Of a stretch of 64,000 nucleotides of DNA, positions 1 to 8,508 are shown in pieces. Made by a program: the position numbers and the translations under genes. Each line of letters begins with the position of its first letter. Within the stretch, counting starts at the first letter, position 1. Origin of the DNA: Fonticella tunisiensis (GTDB lineage Bacteria > Bacillota > Clostridia > Clostridiales > Caloramatoraceae); the NCBI RefSeq assembly GCF_004364155.1, contig NZ_SOAZ01000002.1, positions 62,001 through 126,000 on the forward strand, given 5' to 3'. Under the pieces are notes generated by a model. It saw nothing but the letters and a program-made list of their open reading frames with translations. It searched no databases and had not been told where the DNA came from.

Positions 1-111
1 TAGTATAAAATAAATTTTTTTCAATATCAATTCTTGAATACCACTTTTAGACATACCCTACTTATTTTGTGGAGAATATACTGTTTAGTAGTGGAAAATG
101 GGGGAATGCCT

Positions 112-1251
112 ATGATATATGTAGTTAGAAAAGGTGAACCTTTGGGGCTTATTGCAAGGCAGTTTGGAGTAAGCCCTGAGGAAATAATAGAGGAAAACGA
201 ACTTAGATTTATTTCTTATCCTGTTCCGGGACAATCGGTTATTATACCTGAAGGAGAGCTTTCCAAGCAGCATGTATATAGAAATATACACACAAATGGA
301 TATATAATACCTTCATCAATAAATAGTGACTTTTATATCCTTGAAGATGGAAGGGAGGTATTAACCTGGGCTTGTCCCTTAACCTGCTTTTCAGCTGGAG
401 ATGAAGGGGACAGCTATGACAAGAATATTGCATTGAGGTCAAAGGAAATTAAAATCAGCCCGATGCTTTATGTTTCAAATGGAAAGGAAAATCAATTCGA
501 CGGCAATATGGTTCATGATATATTAATAAATCCTGATAGACAGGCAAAGATTATAGAAAATATATTAAATATTTTAAAAAACAATGGCTATTACGGAATC
601 AATATCCACTTTGAAAGGGTTTTTCAGGAGGATAGGGAAGCACTGAGCAGCTTTTTTAAAAGACTTTATTATTCACTAAAACGTGAAGGATACTATCTTT
701 TTATATCCCTTCCACCGAAGCAATTTGATACGGACTCAGGACAGTGGTTTGGAGCCTTTGACTATGAAGAGATAGGAAGAAATTCAGATGCGGTTATAAT
801 TATGCCTGGAGAGTGGGGATGGCACGAAGGACCTCCCATGTCGCTGCTTCCAATGGAAAAGCTGAAAAACGTTATTGAATATGCCGTTTCCCTTATAAAT
901 TCTAATAAAATCATGATATCAATGCCTCTGTATGGATATGACTGGATTATGCCCTACTGTCCCGGCGGGCCCCCCGCGAGGAGGATTACAACTTATCAGG
1001 CATTTATGATTGCGGCAAAATATCATTCGGAAATACTTTATGATGAAAAAAATCAGTCCCCATATTTTGATTATAGCGACGATAAAAATTCCCACAGGGT
1101 GTGGTTTGAAGATCTTAGAAGCTTTGAGGTAAAATTAAAGCTCATATGGGAGTACTCACTTAAGGGATTGAGTTTCATATTTTTTGAAAAGGTTTATACT
1201 CCATTTTTTAAAGTTTTAAATGATATATTTAAAGTTCAAAAAATAGTTTAA
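112..1251 (+). CDS. LysM and GH18-fold spore cortex hydrolase-like protein (SleL/YaaH type)
   Basis: A 379-residue protein. An N-terminal LysM peptidoglycan-binding module (about residues 1-47, YVVRKGEPLGLIARQFGVS to VIIPE) is followed by a glycosyl hydrolase family 18 barrel, as in spore germination N-acetylglucosaminidases SleL/YaaH. The start at 112 is chosen because a GGGGGA element lies 7 bases upstream and LysM begins at once; in-frame starts upstream would add a non-conserved tail. The family's DxDxE catalytic motif reads GINIHFE near residues 162-168: the glutamate (proton donor) is kept but the aspartate two residues before it is His, so activity may be altered. Location is presumably spore coat/cortex. 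Convergent with the ferritin gene. Confidence 0.82.
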   Translation: MIYVVRKGEPLGLIARQFGVSPEEIIEENELRFISYPVPGQSVIIPEGELSKQHVYRNIHTNGYIIPSSINSDFYILEDGREVLTWACPLTCFSAGDEGDSYDKNIALRSKEIKISPMLYVSNGKENQFDGNMVHDILINPDRQAKIIENILNILKNNGYYGINIHFERVFQEDREALSSFFKRLYYSLKREGYYLFISLPPKQFDTDSGQWFGAFDYEEIGRNSDAVIIMPGEWGWHEGPPMSLLPMEKLKNVIEYAVSLINSNKIMISMPLYGYDWIMPYCPGGPPARRITTYQAFMIAAKYHSEILYDEKNQSPYFDYSDDKNSHRVWFEDLRSFEVKLKLIWEYSLKGLSFIFFEKVYTPFFKVLNDIFKVQKIV

Positions 1252-1273
1252 AGGGATGCTTAATGGCATCCCT
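1252..1273. terminator. Bidirectional terminator between convergent genes
   Basis: Perfect 8-bp stem AGGGATGC / GCATCCCT with a 6-base loop, placed exactly between the end of the LysM/GH18 gene and the end of the minus-strand ferritin gene. Confidence 0.7.
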
Positions 1274-1278
1274 ATATG

Positions 1279-1797
1279 TTATTCAGCCGAATCTGCAGCT
1301 GGAGGTGTGAAGGCCCTCTGTGCAAGTTGGGAATCCAGCATATATATAGCAGCGGGATCATTTTGAATTCTCTCAAGCTTCTTTATAATTCCATTGAAAA
1401 GATCCTGTTCCTCAATTTGTTCATCTACAAACCATTTTAAAAAGCTTATTGTAGCATACTCCCTTTCTTCCGCAGCAATGTCCATAAGATTATATATTTT
1501 AGTAGTTAGGGCCTTTTCATGCTCAAAGGCATGGTTAAAGGCATCCAATATGGATGAAAAATCGTTTTTGGGGGCTTCAATCCCGCCTATTTTTATTCTT
1601 TCATTTATTTGGTTTATGTAGTTAAATATCTTCATTGCATGAAATCTCTCTTCATCAGACTGAACCATAAAGAAGTTGGCAAATCCAGGAAGATCCTCCG
1701 AGTGGAAGTATGCCGATATTGCAATATAGGTATGAGCTGATTCTAATTCCCTTGTAAGCTGTTTATTAAGTTCGTCAATAAGCCTTTGGCCTATCAT
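1279..1797 (-). CDS. ftnA: Ferritin (non-haem, FtnA type)
   Basis: 172 residues, the usual ferritin length. It oxidises Fe(II) and stores it as a mineral in a 24-subunit cytoplasmic shell. The ferroxidase ligands sit at the same numbers as in E. coli FtnA: E17, E50, H53, E94 and Q127. Upstream on the minus strand is a clear AGGAGG site just before the ATG. It is separated from cotJC by a hairpin at 1930-1953, so it is probably its own transcription unit. Call based on motif positions and length. Confidence 0.95.
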   Translation of the reverse strand: MIGQRLIDELNKQLTRELESAHTYIAISAYFHSEDLPGFANFFMVQSDEERFHAMKIFNYINQINERIKIGGIEAPKNDFSSILDAFNHAFEHEKALTTKIYNLMDIAAEEREYATISFLKWFVDEQIEEQDLFNGIIKKLERIQNDPAAIYMLDSQLAQRAFTPPAADSAE

Positions 1798-1929
1798 ATG
1801 TTATTACCTCCTTAGTATTTAATACTATCGCATTAAATTAATCTAATATAAATATAGTTTTACCAGAAAGAGAAATTTAATTAACAGTTTATGTATTAAA
1901 ATATTGCTTATATTTTCCCAGAAAATCGG

Positions 1930-1953
1930 TGGTCGGGCATGTAAACCCGACCA
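1930..1953 (-). terminator. Terminator downstream of cotJC
   Basis: Stem GGTCGGG / CCCGACC (extendable by one T-A pair) with an 8-base loop. Read on the minus strand it follows the end of cotJC and is followed by a short T-rich stretch, so it likely ends the cotJABC message before ftnA. Confidence 0.6.
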
Positions 1954-2006
1954 AATTGCAAGGGAGGAGGTTCGCCAACACAGGGAAATAAACATCATTT
2001 TAACGC

Positions 2007-2579
2007 TTAGAAAAACTTTTTGCTGTCGAGGAATTCATATACGTTAACCAGGGCTTCTCCAAATCTCTGGAAATGTACAACTTCCCTGGCCCATAAAAAT
2101 CTCAGTGGAGCGATTACGTCAGGGTCATCCGTTAAATCAATTAAATGTTCGTATGTTGATCTTGCCTTCTGTTCTGCAGCCATATCCTCGGTTAAATCAG
2201 TTACAGGATCTCCCATAGATTGAACATATGCACCGGTCCATGGTACACCGTTTGCATCTGCCGGGTAGATTGCTTTATCGTGTTCAGCGTAGTATCCTCC
2301 AAGGCCTGCAGCTTTAAGCTCATCTGGTGTGGCATCCTTTGTCAGCTGATAGATCATGGTTGCGATAATTTCAACATGTGCAAGTTCCTCTGTTCCTATA
2401 TCGGTTAGAAGACCCTTGGTTTTGCTTGTAGGCATTGTATAGCGCTGGCTCAGATATCTTATTGAAGCGCTAAGTTCACTATCGGGACCACCATATTGAG
2501 CCATAAGGAATTTTGCCATTCTTAAATCCTTATTTTTTATTTTAACTGGGAATTCAAGCTTTTTTTCATATATCCACAT
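2007..2579 (-). CDS. cotJC: Spore coat protein CotJC, manganese-catalase-like
   Basis: 190 residues beginning MWIYEKKLEFPVKI, the typical CotJC start; the longer reading frame adds 15 residues overlapping cotJB and lacks family support. CotJC belongs to the di-manganese catalase fold: four-helix bundle with Glu/His ligands (for example EELAHVEI near residues 70-77 and EVVHFQRFGE near the C-terminus). It is a component of the inner spore coat. Last gene of the minus-strand cotJA-cotJB-cotJC set. Confidence 0.93.
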   Translation of the reverse strand: MWIYEKKLEFPVKIKNKDLRMAKFLMAQYGGPDSELSASIRYLSQRYTMPTSKTKGLLTDIGTEELAHVEIIATMIYQLTKDATPDELKAAGLGGYYAEHDKAIYPADANGVPWTGAYVQSMGDPVTDLTEDMAAEQKARSTYEHLIDLTDDPDVIAPLRFLWAREVVHFQRFGEALVNVYEFLDSKKFF

Positions 2580-2592
2580 AGCAAGACACCCC

Positions 2593-2853
2593 CTATTCCC
2601 CTGTTTCCCAGGGCCATGGCTCATTTACCCACTGCCATGGATAAGCACTTGGTGCATTTCCAAAATTACAAAGAGGCCCATATTTAGATTCATATTCCTT
2701 TTTAAGGGCACAAAGATCCTTTGAGATGTTGTTATAGTCAACTAAAGCCTTTTGTTCATTCGGATGATTGTCTAGGTACAAGTTTAACTCTACTGCAGCG
2801 AATTCAAGTTTCTGTATTTTTCTTTTCAACTCTTCACGAGTCATGTCTACCAT
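2593..2853 (-). CDS. cotJB: Spore coat protein CotJB
   Basis: 86 residues. A helical N-terminal half (REELKRKIQKLEFAAVELNLYLDNHP) and a Trp/Pro-rich tail ending WQWVNEPWPWE are characteristic of CotJB. The frame ends a few bases before the CotJC start, indicating translational coupling. In Bacillus the CotJ proteins are mother-cell sporulation products needed together for coat incorporation. Confidence 0.93.
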   Translation of the reverse strand: MVDMTREELKRKIQKLEFAAVELNLYLDNHPNEQKALVDYNNISKDLCALKKEYESKYGPLCNFGNAPSAYPWQWVNEPWPWETGE

Positions 2854-2875
2854 TTAGCTTCCTCCTATTAATTGA

Positions 2876-3061
2876 TTACTCTTTGCTTTTAATGGCATAG
2901 GGAATGTCAAGGTTTGGGAAGAGAACGCCCTTTTTAAGAGCCTCATCCAGCGGGAGAATGCCTATATAGGGCTGGTCCGGGACGTAGGCACGGGCAAGCA
3001 TGAGGTTTATAACCTTTGACTTATCAGGTGTGGATCTGTAATATGGGTACACTTCATTCAC
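2876..3061 (-). CDS. cotJA: Spore coat-associated protein CotJA
   Basis: 61 residues. Contains the CotJA core LARAYVPDQPYIG and the acidic segment LDEALKKGVLFPNLD. First gene of the operon; an AAAGGAGTG ribosome site lies just upstream. In the family CotJA is required to assemble CotJC in the coat. Confidence 0.92.
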   Translation of the reverse strand: MNEVYPYYRSTPDKSKVINLMLARAYVPDQPYIGILPLDEALKKGVLFPNLDIPYAIKSKE

Positions 3062-3424
3062 TCCTTTAACTGAACTACAATATTATAATATTCATTGCGT
3101 TAAAAAGTGTTCATTTCACTATTTATTAGGGTTATTATGGATATAGGCTGTAAATATAATGGTTTAAGGAATAAAGATGGGATTATGGTTACTCTTTGTT
3201 TATCGGACCATCTAATACTGATTTATTCGAGGATTTGAGAACAAAGATGAATATTGTTAAGGAGCTGTCAGGTATTATAAAGGGCTTTGGCAGCATAATC
3301 AAAGTAGACTTATAATTCTGAAATATCAAAAAAATTTAACATAAGGCAGGATTTTGTATTTTTTAGCAGAATATATAATACAATTAAAATTTTTTAATAT
3401 AACATTTGCTAAGGAGGGGCTTTG
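3062..3424. other. Intergenic stretch with an unassigned reading-frame remnant
   Basis: Holds the upstream regions of cotJA (minus) and of the sensor kinase (plus). Between about 3207 and 3315 one plus-strand frame stays open and reads like the tail of a protein (SNTDLFEDLRTKM then IVKELSGIIKGFG), but there is no start or ribosome site and I do not recognise it. No convincing sporulation sigma-factor promoter could be fixed by eye. Confidence 0.3.
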
Positions 3425-5407
3425 ATGGAGGGGGAAATAATCAAAAGTTATCTGCTTTTCCACACTTTAATAGAAATGGCTACTATTTTGATCGCCTTTT
3501 CAACTTTTATAATAGCTTTTAACACCTATGAAATATCCAAAAACAGTTATTTTACATTTATAGGAATAGCATTTGGATTTGTTGGGTTAGCAGATTTTAT
3601 GCATACAATTTCCTATAAAGGAATTGGTATTTTTAGAATGGATAACGCTAATATTGCTGTACAGTTTTGGATTATAGCAAGATACTTGGAGAGCATATCC
3701 CTCTTCATTTCTTTGGTTTTTGTAAAAAAAAGCATAAAGCCCCTAAAAGTTCTGGCTTCATACTCTGTTATTCTTTTAATACTTTGTGCTACTATTTATC
3801 CTTTAGGAATATTTCCTGATTGTTTCATAGAAGGGTATGGCCTAACTGAGTTTAAAGTTATTAGTGAATATATAATTATAGTGTTTTTAATAGGTTCGGC
3901 TTATTTATTGAATAAAAACAAAGAAAGCCTTGATAGAAACATATTTGAATGTATGATGGCAGCTATAGGAATGAAAATTTTATCGGGAATATTTTTTACA
4001 CTTTATAAGGATGTTTATGCGTTTTACAACATGCTTGGCCATATATTTAAGCTCATATCCTTTTATTATATCTATCAGGTTATGATAAAAAAAGGAATTA
4101 AAGAACCATATAAACTTCTATTTAATAGGCTGGATGAAGCTAGGAACGATCTGAAGAATAAGAGCAATGAGCTTGAAAATATAATCAAACAGCTCAATAT
4201 TCAAAAGTCAGAAAAAAAAAGCATAGAAAAGCAGCTCTTAAAAAGTGGGGAATATTATAAAATGCTTGTAGAGTTCTCTAACTGTTCCATATTTGCACAT
4301 AGTGAAGGTAAGTTTTTATTTGCTAATTCAATAGGTGCAAAGCTTCTGGGTATGAACAGCCCCGATGAGTTAGAGGGATTAAATATTTACGGTTTTATTG
4401 ATCCTGTATATCATGAGAAAATAAGAAAGGAAATTGAGGAAGTTTCTAAAAAGAACATAACTCTTCCTCCAATGGAGTTTAAAATAATAAGCAGAAGCGG
4501 GGAAGAGATACTTGTAGAGTCTATGGCTACATCGTTTATTTATAATGGAAAGCCTGCAGTTTTGAACGTTTTGAGGGAGGTTTCAATTAGAAAAAAAATA
4601 AATGAATTTATTGAGAAAGACAGGATTAAAACGAAGGTTTTTGCAAGTATATCCCATGAGCTTAAAACCCCCATAAACGTGTTTTTTGCATCCCTTCAGC
4701 TTTTAGAGCTTTATTTAAAAAATGGGCAGTCATGGGATAAAAATGGGCAGATAGATAAGCATATAAAAACTATGAAGCAAAACTGCTACAGGCTTATAAG
4801 GCTGGTTAATAATATTATAGACATTACCAAAATAGATGCTGGTTATTATAAACTCAATCTTCACAATTATAATATTGTAAACGTTATAGAGAGCATTACC
4901 TTATCCGTCGCAGAGTATGCGGAGGATAAGGGAATTGAGCTTGTATTCGATACTGATGTTGAGGAGAAGATTATGGCATGCGATCCCGAAAAAATTGAAA
5001 GAATTATGTTAAATCTTATTTCAAACGCAGTTAAATTTACAAATCCTGGAGGGAAAATTGAGGTTAATATATATGACAGGAATGAAAAAATATTGATATC
5101 GGTTAAGGACTCGGGAATAGGAATTCCAGAGGATAAGCTTGATATCATATTTGAAATGTTCAGCCAGGTTGAGAGTTCCCTTGCAAGAAACAGACAGGGA
5201 AGCGGTATAGGGCTGTCAATTGTGAAGTCCCTTGTGGAGCTCCACGGAGGCAATATAAAGGCAAAAAGCGAATATGGAAAGGGAAGCGAGTTTATAATTG
5301 AAATGCCAGTTAGGGTGATCGATGAAACATGCAGCATGTTAGAAAGTGGCCTTGAAAACGATAATGTAGAGAAGATCAATATAGAGTTCTCAGATGTTTA
5401 TATGTGA
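3425..5407 (+). CDS. Membrane sensor histidine kinase with MASE3-like, PAS, HisKA and HATPase domains
   Basis: 660 residues. Roughly residues 1-220 form several membrane helices resembling the MASE3 sensory domain; then a coiled coil (about 235-275), a PAS domain (about 276-390), a dimerisation/phosphoacceptor domain with FASISHELKTP (phospho-His about H411), and an ATPase domain with N box NLISNAVKFTNPGG, G1 DSGIGIP and G2 GSGIGLSIV. Start at 3425 is chosen over the adjacent TTG because AAGGAGGGG sits 5-6 bases upstream. It is an orphan kinase: no response regulator adjoins. Signal unknown. Confidence 0.85.
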   Translation: MEGEIIKSYLLFHTLIEMATILIAFSTFIIAFNTYEISKNSYFTFIGIAFGFVGLADFMHTISYKGIGIFRMDNANIAVQFWIIARYLESISLFISLVFVKKSIKPLKVLASYSVILLILCATIYPLGIFPDCFIEGYGLTEFKVISEYIIIVFLIGSAYLLNKNKESLDRNIFECMMAAIGMKILSGIFFTLYKDVYAFYNMLGHIFKLISFYYIYQVMIKKGIKEPYKLLFNRLDEARNDLKNKSNELENIIKQLNIQKSEKKSIEKQLLKSGEYYKMLVEFSNCSIFAHSEGKFLFANSIGAKLLGMNSPDELEGLNIYGFIDPVYHEKIRKEIEEVSKKNITLPPMEFKIISRSGEEILVESMATSFIYNGKPAVLNVLREVSIRKKINEFIEKDRIKTKVFASISHELKTPINVFFASLQLLELYLKNGQSWDKNGQIDKHIKTMKQNCYRLIRLVNNIIDITKIDAGYYKLNLHNYNIVNVIESITLSVAEYAEDKGIELVFDTDVEEKIMACDPEKIERIMLNLISNAVKFTNPGGKIEVNIYDRNEKILISVKDSGIGIPEDKLDIIFEMFSQVESSLARNRQGSGIGLSIVKSLVELHGGNIKAKSEYGKGSEFIIEMPVRVIDETCSMLESGLENDNVEKINIEFSDVYM

Positions 5408-5952
5408 AAACTATGATGAATTTCATAATCAAATAGAATATAAGGCTACTTGAAAAGTCCGTTGGAATAAAGGTAGAAAATATAAACAGATTGGCGCTGC
5501 GATAAAAAATATATTTCATTCACCAGCACGCTTGGCAAAGAAGTTCTAAGGCTTTTGATTTGAAAAATCAAGAACTTTCGTTAAACTCGCCTTGCTTAAG
5601 TCACGAAAGTTCCAGGATTTTTCTTCATCCCTTCGCCAAGAACTTCTAATTGCCCGCTTTATGTGAATTTCATATATTTTTTATCGACCCCTAGGTACTG
5701 CAAAACGTTAATGTTAATATAAAATCTTTCTTAACTTATGTTTAGATTATTATTAGTGAAACTGTTTTCATAATCTTGTGGTGAAATTTATTTCATGTAT
5801 AGCTAGTAAAAAATAAAGGCGGGGAGAGTTCATCAGAGGAATAGATAATCATATTTTGGATTTTAGAAAGGCATGGGGTATAATAGTTGTTGTGTTAGAT
5901 TAAAATATCAAAAGGAAAAACAGCGATGGCAGCGTTTAAGGAGGAAGAGACC
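5408..5952. other. Long intergenic region dominated by a palindromic repeat
   Basis: No gene seen. The central part (5500-5686) is a long imperfect inverted repeat listed separately. The remainder is AT-rich leader for the methyltransferase gene. Confidence 0.5.
5500..5686. repeat. 187-bp long imperfect palindrome (MITE- or REP-like)
   Basis: Outer arms at 5500-5523 and 5663-5686 share CGATAAAAAATATAT exactly and end ATTCAC. Inside lie nested inverted pairs: AAGAAGTTCT against AGAACTTCT, and GAACTTTCGT against ACGAAAGTTC. No coding potential. It could be a small non-autonomous mobile element or a structured RNA; neither can be settled without other copies. Confidence 0.55.
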
Positions 5953-7308
5953 TTGAAGAAACATGATATTATAGAAACGGTTATAGAGGATGTTCATTTC
6001 CCCAATAGAGGAATAGCAAGGGTAGATGGAAAGGAAGTTATTATAAAAAACGCAATCAAAGGTCAGAGGGTAAAGGCCAGGGTTGTTAAAAATAAAAAGG
6101 ATAGGGCGGAGGCTTCCATAATTGAAGTTCTTGAGAGAGCCCCCTATGAAACGGAGCCCATATGCCCCCATTTTGGGGTCTGCGGTGGATGTTCCTATCA
6201 GACGCTATCCTATGAGCATCAGATTGAGCTTAAGGCCAGCCAGGTTAAGAGACTCCTTGACGATGCGGGAATAGGGGAATACGAATTTTTAGGAATCGAG
6301 AGAAGCCCAAGGGAATTTCAATACAGAAATAAAATGGAGTTTTCCTTTGGAGATGTTGAAAGGGGAGGAGAGCTTGCCCTTGGACTTCATAGGAAGGGTA
6401 GTTTTTATGAGGTTGTTACTGTAAATGGATGCCAGATAGTTGATGATGACTTTGGGAAAGTTTTAGAGGTAGTTCTTGATTATTTCAGGGATAAGGGGAT
6501 CCCTTTTTATAAGAAGAAAACCCACGAGGGAGTTTTAAGGCACCTCGTTGTAAGAAAGGCTCAAAGGACGGGGGAGCTCCTTGTAAACCTTGTAACGTCA
6601 TCACAGATGGAGCTTGATTTAAGCAGTCTTGTGGAAAGGGTAAGGGGTATAGAGCTTGATGGAGAGCTTGTAGGATTTTTACATACTATAAACGATTCCA
6701 TATCAGATGTAGTAAAAAGCGATGAAACAAGGGTTCTGTTTGGAAGGGATTATATATTGGAAGAGATACTGGGCCTTAAATTTAAAATATCCGCCTTCTC
6801 ATTCTTCCAGACTAACTCCCTCGGGGCGGAAAGACTATACTCAATTGTAAGGGATTTCGCTGGAGAGACAAGGGATAAGGTTATATTCGACCTTTACAGC
6901 GGAACAGGCACTATAGCACAGATAATGGCCCCGGTTGCTAAAAAGGTTATAGGCATTGAAATCGTTGAAGAGGCGGTTGAAGCCGCGAGGGAAAATGCTG
7001 CTTTAAACGGCCTTACAAACTGCGAATTTATTGCAGGAGACGTTTTAAAGAAGGTTGAAGAGCTTAAGAATAAACCGGATATCATAATACTCGATCCTCC
7101 AAGGGATGGAATACATCCAAAGGCCATAGGAAAGATAATAAGCTTTGATGCTCCGAGGATTGTATACGTATCCTGTAAGCCAACATCCCTTGCAAGGGAT
7201 CTGCAGGTATTTGTTGAAAGGGGATATGAGGTTAAAAAGGTAAAGTGTATGGATATGTTTCCACACACGTATCATGTGGAAACGGTGGTTTTAATAGAGA
7301 AGAAATAA
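5953..7308 (+). CDS. rlmD: 23S rRNA (uracil-C5)-methyltransferase, RlmD/RumA family
   Basis: 451 residues. N-terminal TRAM RNA-binding domain (about 1-60); iron-sulfur cysteines CPHFGVCGGC with a later NGCQIVDD; SAM-binding motif DLYSGTGTIAQ; DPPRDGIHPK; catalytic cysteine in YVSCKPTSLARD; and the terminal HVETVVLIEK. Methylates uridine C5 in 23S rRNA (U1939 and/or U747 in homologues). A TTG start at 5953 is preferred because AAGGAGG is 8 bases upstream and the family begins MKKxDIIE; an ATG at 5926 with a weaker site would add nine residues. Confidence 0.92.
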   Translation: MKKHDIIETVIEDVHFPNRGIARVDGKEVIIKNAIKGQRVKARVVKNKKDRAEASIIEVLERAPYETEPICPHFGVCGGCSYQTLSYEHQIELKASQVKRLLDDAGIGEYEFLGIERSPREFQYRNKMEFSFGDVERGGELALGLHRKGSFYEVVTVNGCQIVDDDFGKVLEVVLDYFRDKGIPFYKKKTHEGVLRHLVVRKAQRTGELLVNLVTSSQMELDLSSLVERVRGIELDGELVGFLHTINDSISDVVKSDETRVLFGRDYILEEILGLKFKISAFSFFQTNSLGAERLYSIVRDFAGETRDKVIFDLYSGTGTIAQIMAPVAKKVIGIEIVEEAVEAARENAALNGLTNCEFIAGDVLKKVEELKNKPDIIILDPPRDGIHPKAIGKIISFDAPRIVYVSCKPTSLARDLQVFVERGYEVKKVKCMDMFPHTYHVETVVLIEKK

Positions 7309-7326
7309 CTTTGTTTGAAAGGTTTT

Positions 7327-7350
7327 GGGGCAATTTGCCCCTATTTTTTA
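7327..7350 (+). terminator. Rho-independent terminator after rlmD
   Basis: GGGGCAA / TTGCCCC-type hairpin with a very short loop followed by TATTTTTTA, 19 bases after the stop codon. Confidence 0.85.
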
Positions 7351-7397
7351 TGTGTGTTTTATGTTTCCATGAACGAGAAAAAGTAAGGGAGTATGAG

Positions 7398-7417
7398 TAG
7401 GGGGGTGCACCCCCCTA
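7398..7417. repeat. 20-bp perfect GC-rich palindrome
   Basis: TAGGGGGG-TGCA-CCCCCCTA, perfect and unusually GC-rich for this region. It sits exactly at the left edge of the broken recombinase, so it may mark a mobile-element boundary. Confidence 0.6.
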
Positions 7418-7422
7418 TTAGT

Positions 7423-7690
7423 TTTTATGCAGTTTTTGCAGATAGAGGGATTACAGGAACAACAGATAATAGACCAGAGTTTCAAAAAATGCTGGAGCTC
7501 TGCAGAGATGGGAAGACAGATTTAATCATAACAAAATCTATCTCAAGATTTGCAAGGAATACAGTTATAATGTTACAAGTTGTAAGAGAATTTAAGAATA
7601 TTGGTGTTGCAGTTTATTTTGAAAAAGAAAATATAAACACATTGTCCGGGGACGGTGAGCTTATGCTTACTGTCCTCTCTTGTATTTTGA
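7423..7690 (+). pseudogene. Large serine recombinase, internal fragment
   Basis: Frame reads FADRGITGTTDNRPEFQKML, TKSISRFARNT and TLSGDGELMLTVL, which match the middle of the catalytic domain of large serine recombinases (site-specific integrases of Clostridia). The N-terminal catalytic-serine segment is missing and the frame is cut on the right by the IS200 element. No continuation was recognised after the element, so this is a remnant. The open frame continues into the transposase, giving an apparent 297-residue fusion that is not biologically meaningful. Confidence 0.8.
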
Positions 7691-7692
7691 AT

Positions 7693-8411
7693 ACCACGGG
7701 CTATGCCCGTGGTTCCAAAAGGCTTAAAGCTATGAGTAGAAAAAATAAACCTCCTTTGATAGAATGGAAGTGTGTTTGCCAACCACAACCAAATCAAAGG
7801 AGGAAAATCCATATGGATAATGAAAGTTTATCACATACTAAATGGAATTGCAAATATCATATTGTATTTGCACCAAAATATCGAAGGCAAATAATATATG
7901 GAAAAATAAAAGAAGATATAGGGAAAATATTGAGGAAATTATGCGAATATAAAGGAGTAGAAATAATAGAAGCAAATGCATGTAAAGATCATATACATAT
8001 GCTTGTGAGTATACCACCGAAATTAAGTGTTGCACAATTTATGGGATATTTAAAAGGGAAAAGTTCATTGATGATATTTGATAGACATGCAAATTTAAAG
8101 TACAAATACGGGAATAGACAATTTTGGTGTAAAGGATATTATGTAGATACGGTTGGAAGAAATAAAAAGGTAATAGAAGAATATATAAAAAATCAACTTC
8201 AAGAGGATATTGCATATGATCAAATAAGTTTAAAGGACTATATAGACCCGTTTACGGGTGACCCAGTAAATAAAGGCAAAAAATAAAGCCCCTTTAGGGG
8301 TTGCCTGAAAAAATTATGCGGTTGGCAGACCATTCAGTGGGTCTTGAGACACAGCCAGTAATATGCCCTTATAGGGCTAGAGCAAACCACCCGTTTTACG
8401 TTACGGGTGGT
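7693..8411 (+). mobile_element. IS200-type element (IS200/IS605 family), single-gene
   Basis: Left end carries an imperfect-palindrome hairpin with arms ACCACGGGC / GCCCGTGGT (7693-7713); right end carries ACCACCCGT / ACGGGTGGT (8386-8411). Between them is one tyrosine HUH transposase gene and no tnpB. A second hairpin (GCCCC/GGGGT) directly follows the transposase stop. Such elements move as single strands and make no target duplication; exact ends are estimated from the hairpins. Confidence 0.85.
7813..8286 (+). CDS. tnpA: IS200 transposase TnpA (Y1 HUH)
   Basis: 157 residues, the normal IS200 TnpA size. HUH motif in KDHIHMLVSIP, catalytic tyrosine region KGYYVDTVGRN. Start at ATG 7813 is fixed by AAAGGAGG about 8 bases upstream; the longer frame is a chance fusion with the recombinase remnant. 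Catalyses single-strand excision and insertion via hairpin-recognition ends. The gene looks intact, so the element may still be active. Confidence 0.93.
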   Translation: MDNESLSHTKWNCKYHIVFAPKYRRQIIYGKIKEDIGKILRKLCEYKGVEIIEANACKDHIHMLVSIPPKLSVAQFMGYLKGKSSLMIFDRHANLKYKYGNRQFWCKGYYVDTVGRNKKVIEEYIKNQLQEDIAYDQISLKDYIDPFTGDPVNKGKK

Positions 8412-8508
8412 CATGATTAGTAAAGAGCAACTTTATAAATTCTTTATAATTGCCTGTTACATTAATAATCGTAGTAGAGATTAATAATGTTATGAAAGGA
8501 TGAGTTAA

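Noticed and set aside
7393-8286. A natural recombinase-transposase fusion protein
   Set aside because: The transposase has its own strong ribosome site and start at 7813, and the left element end lies between the two parts.
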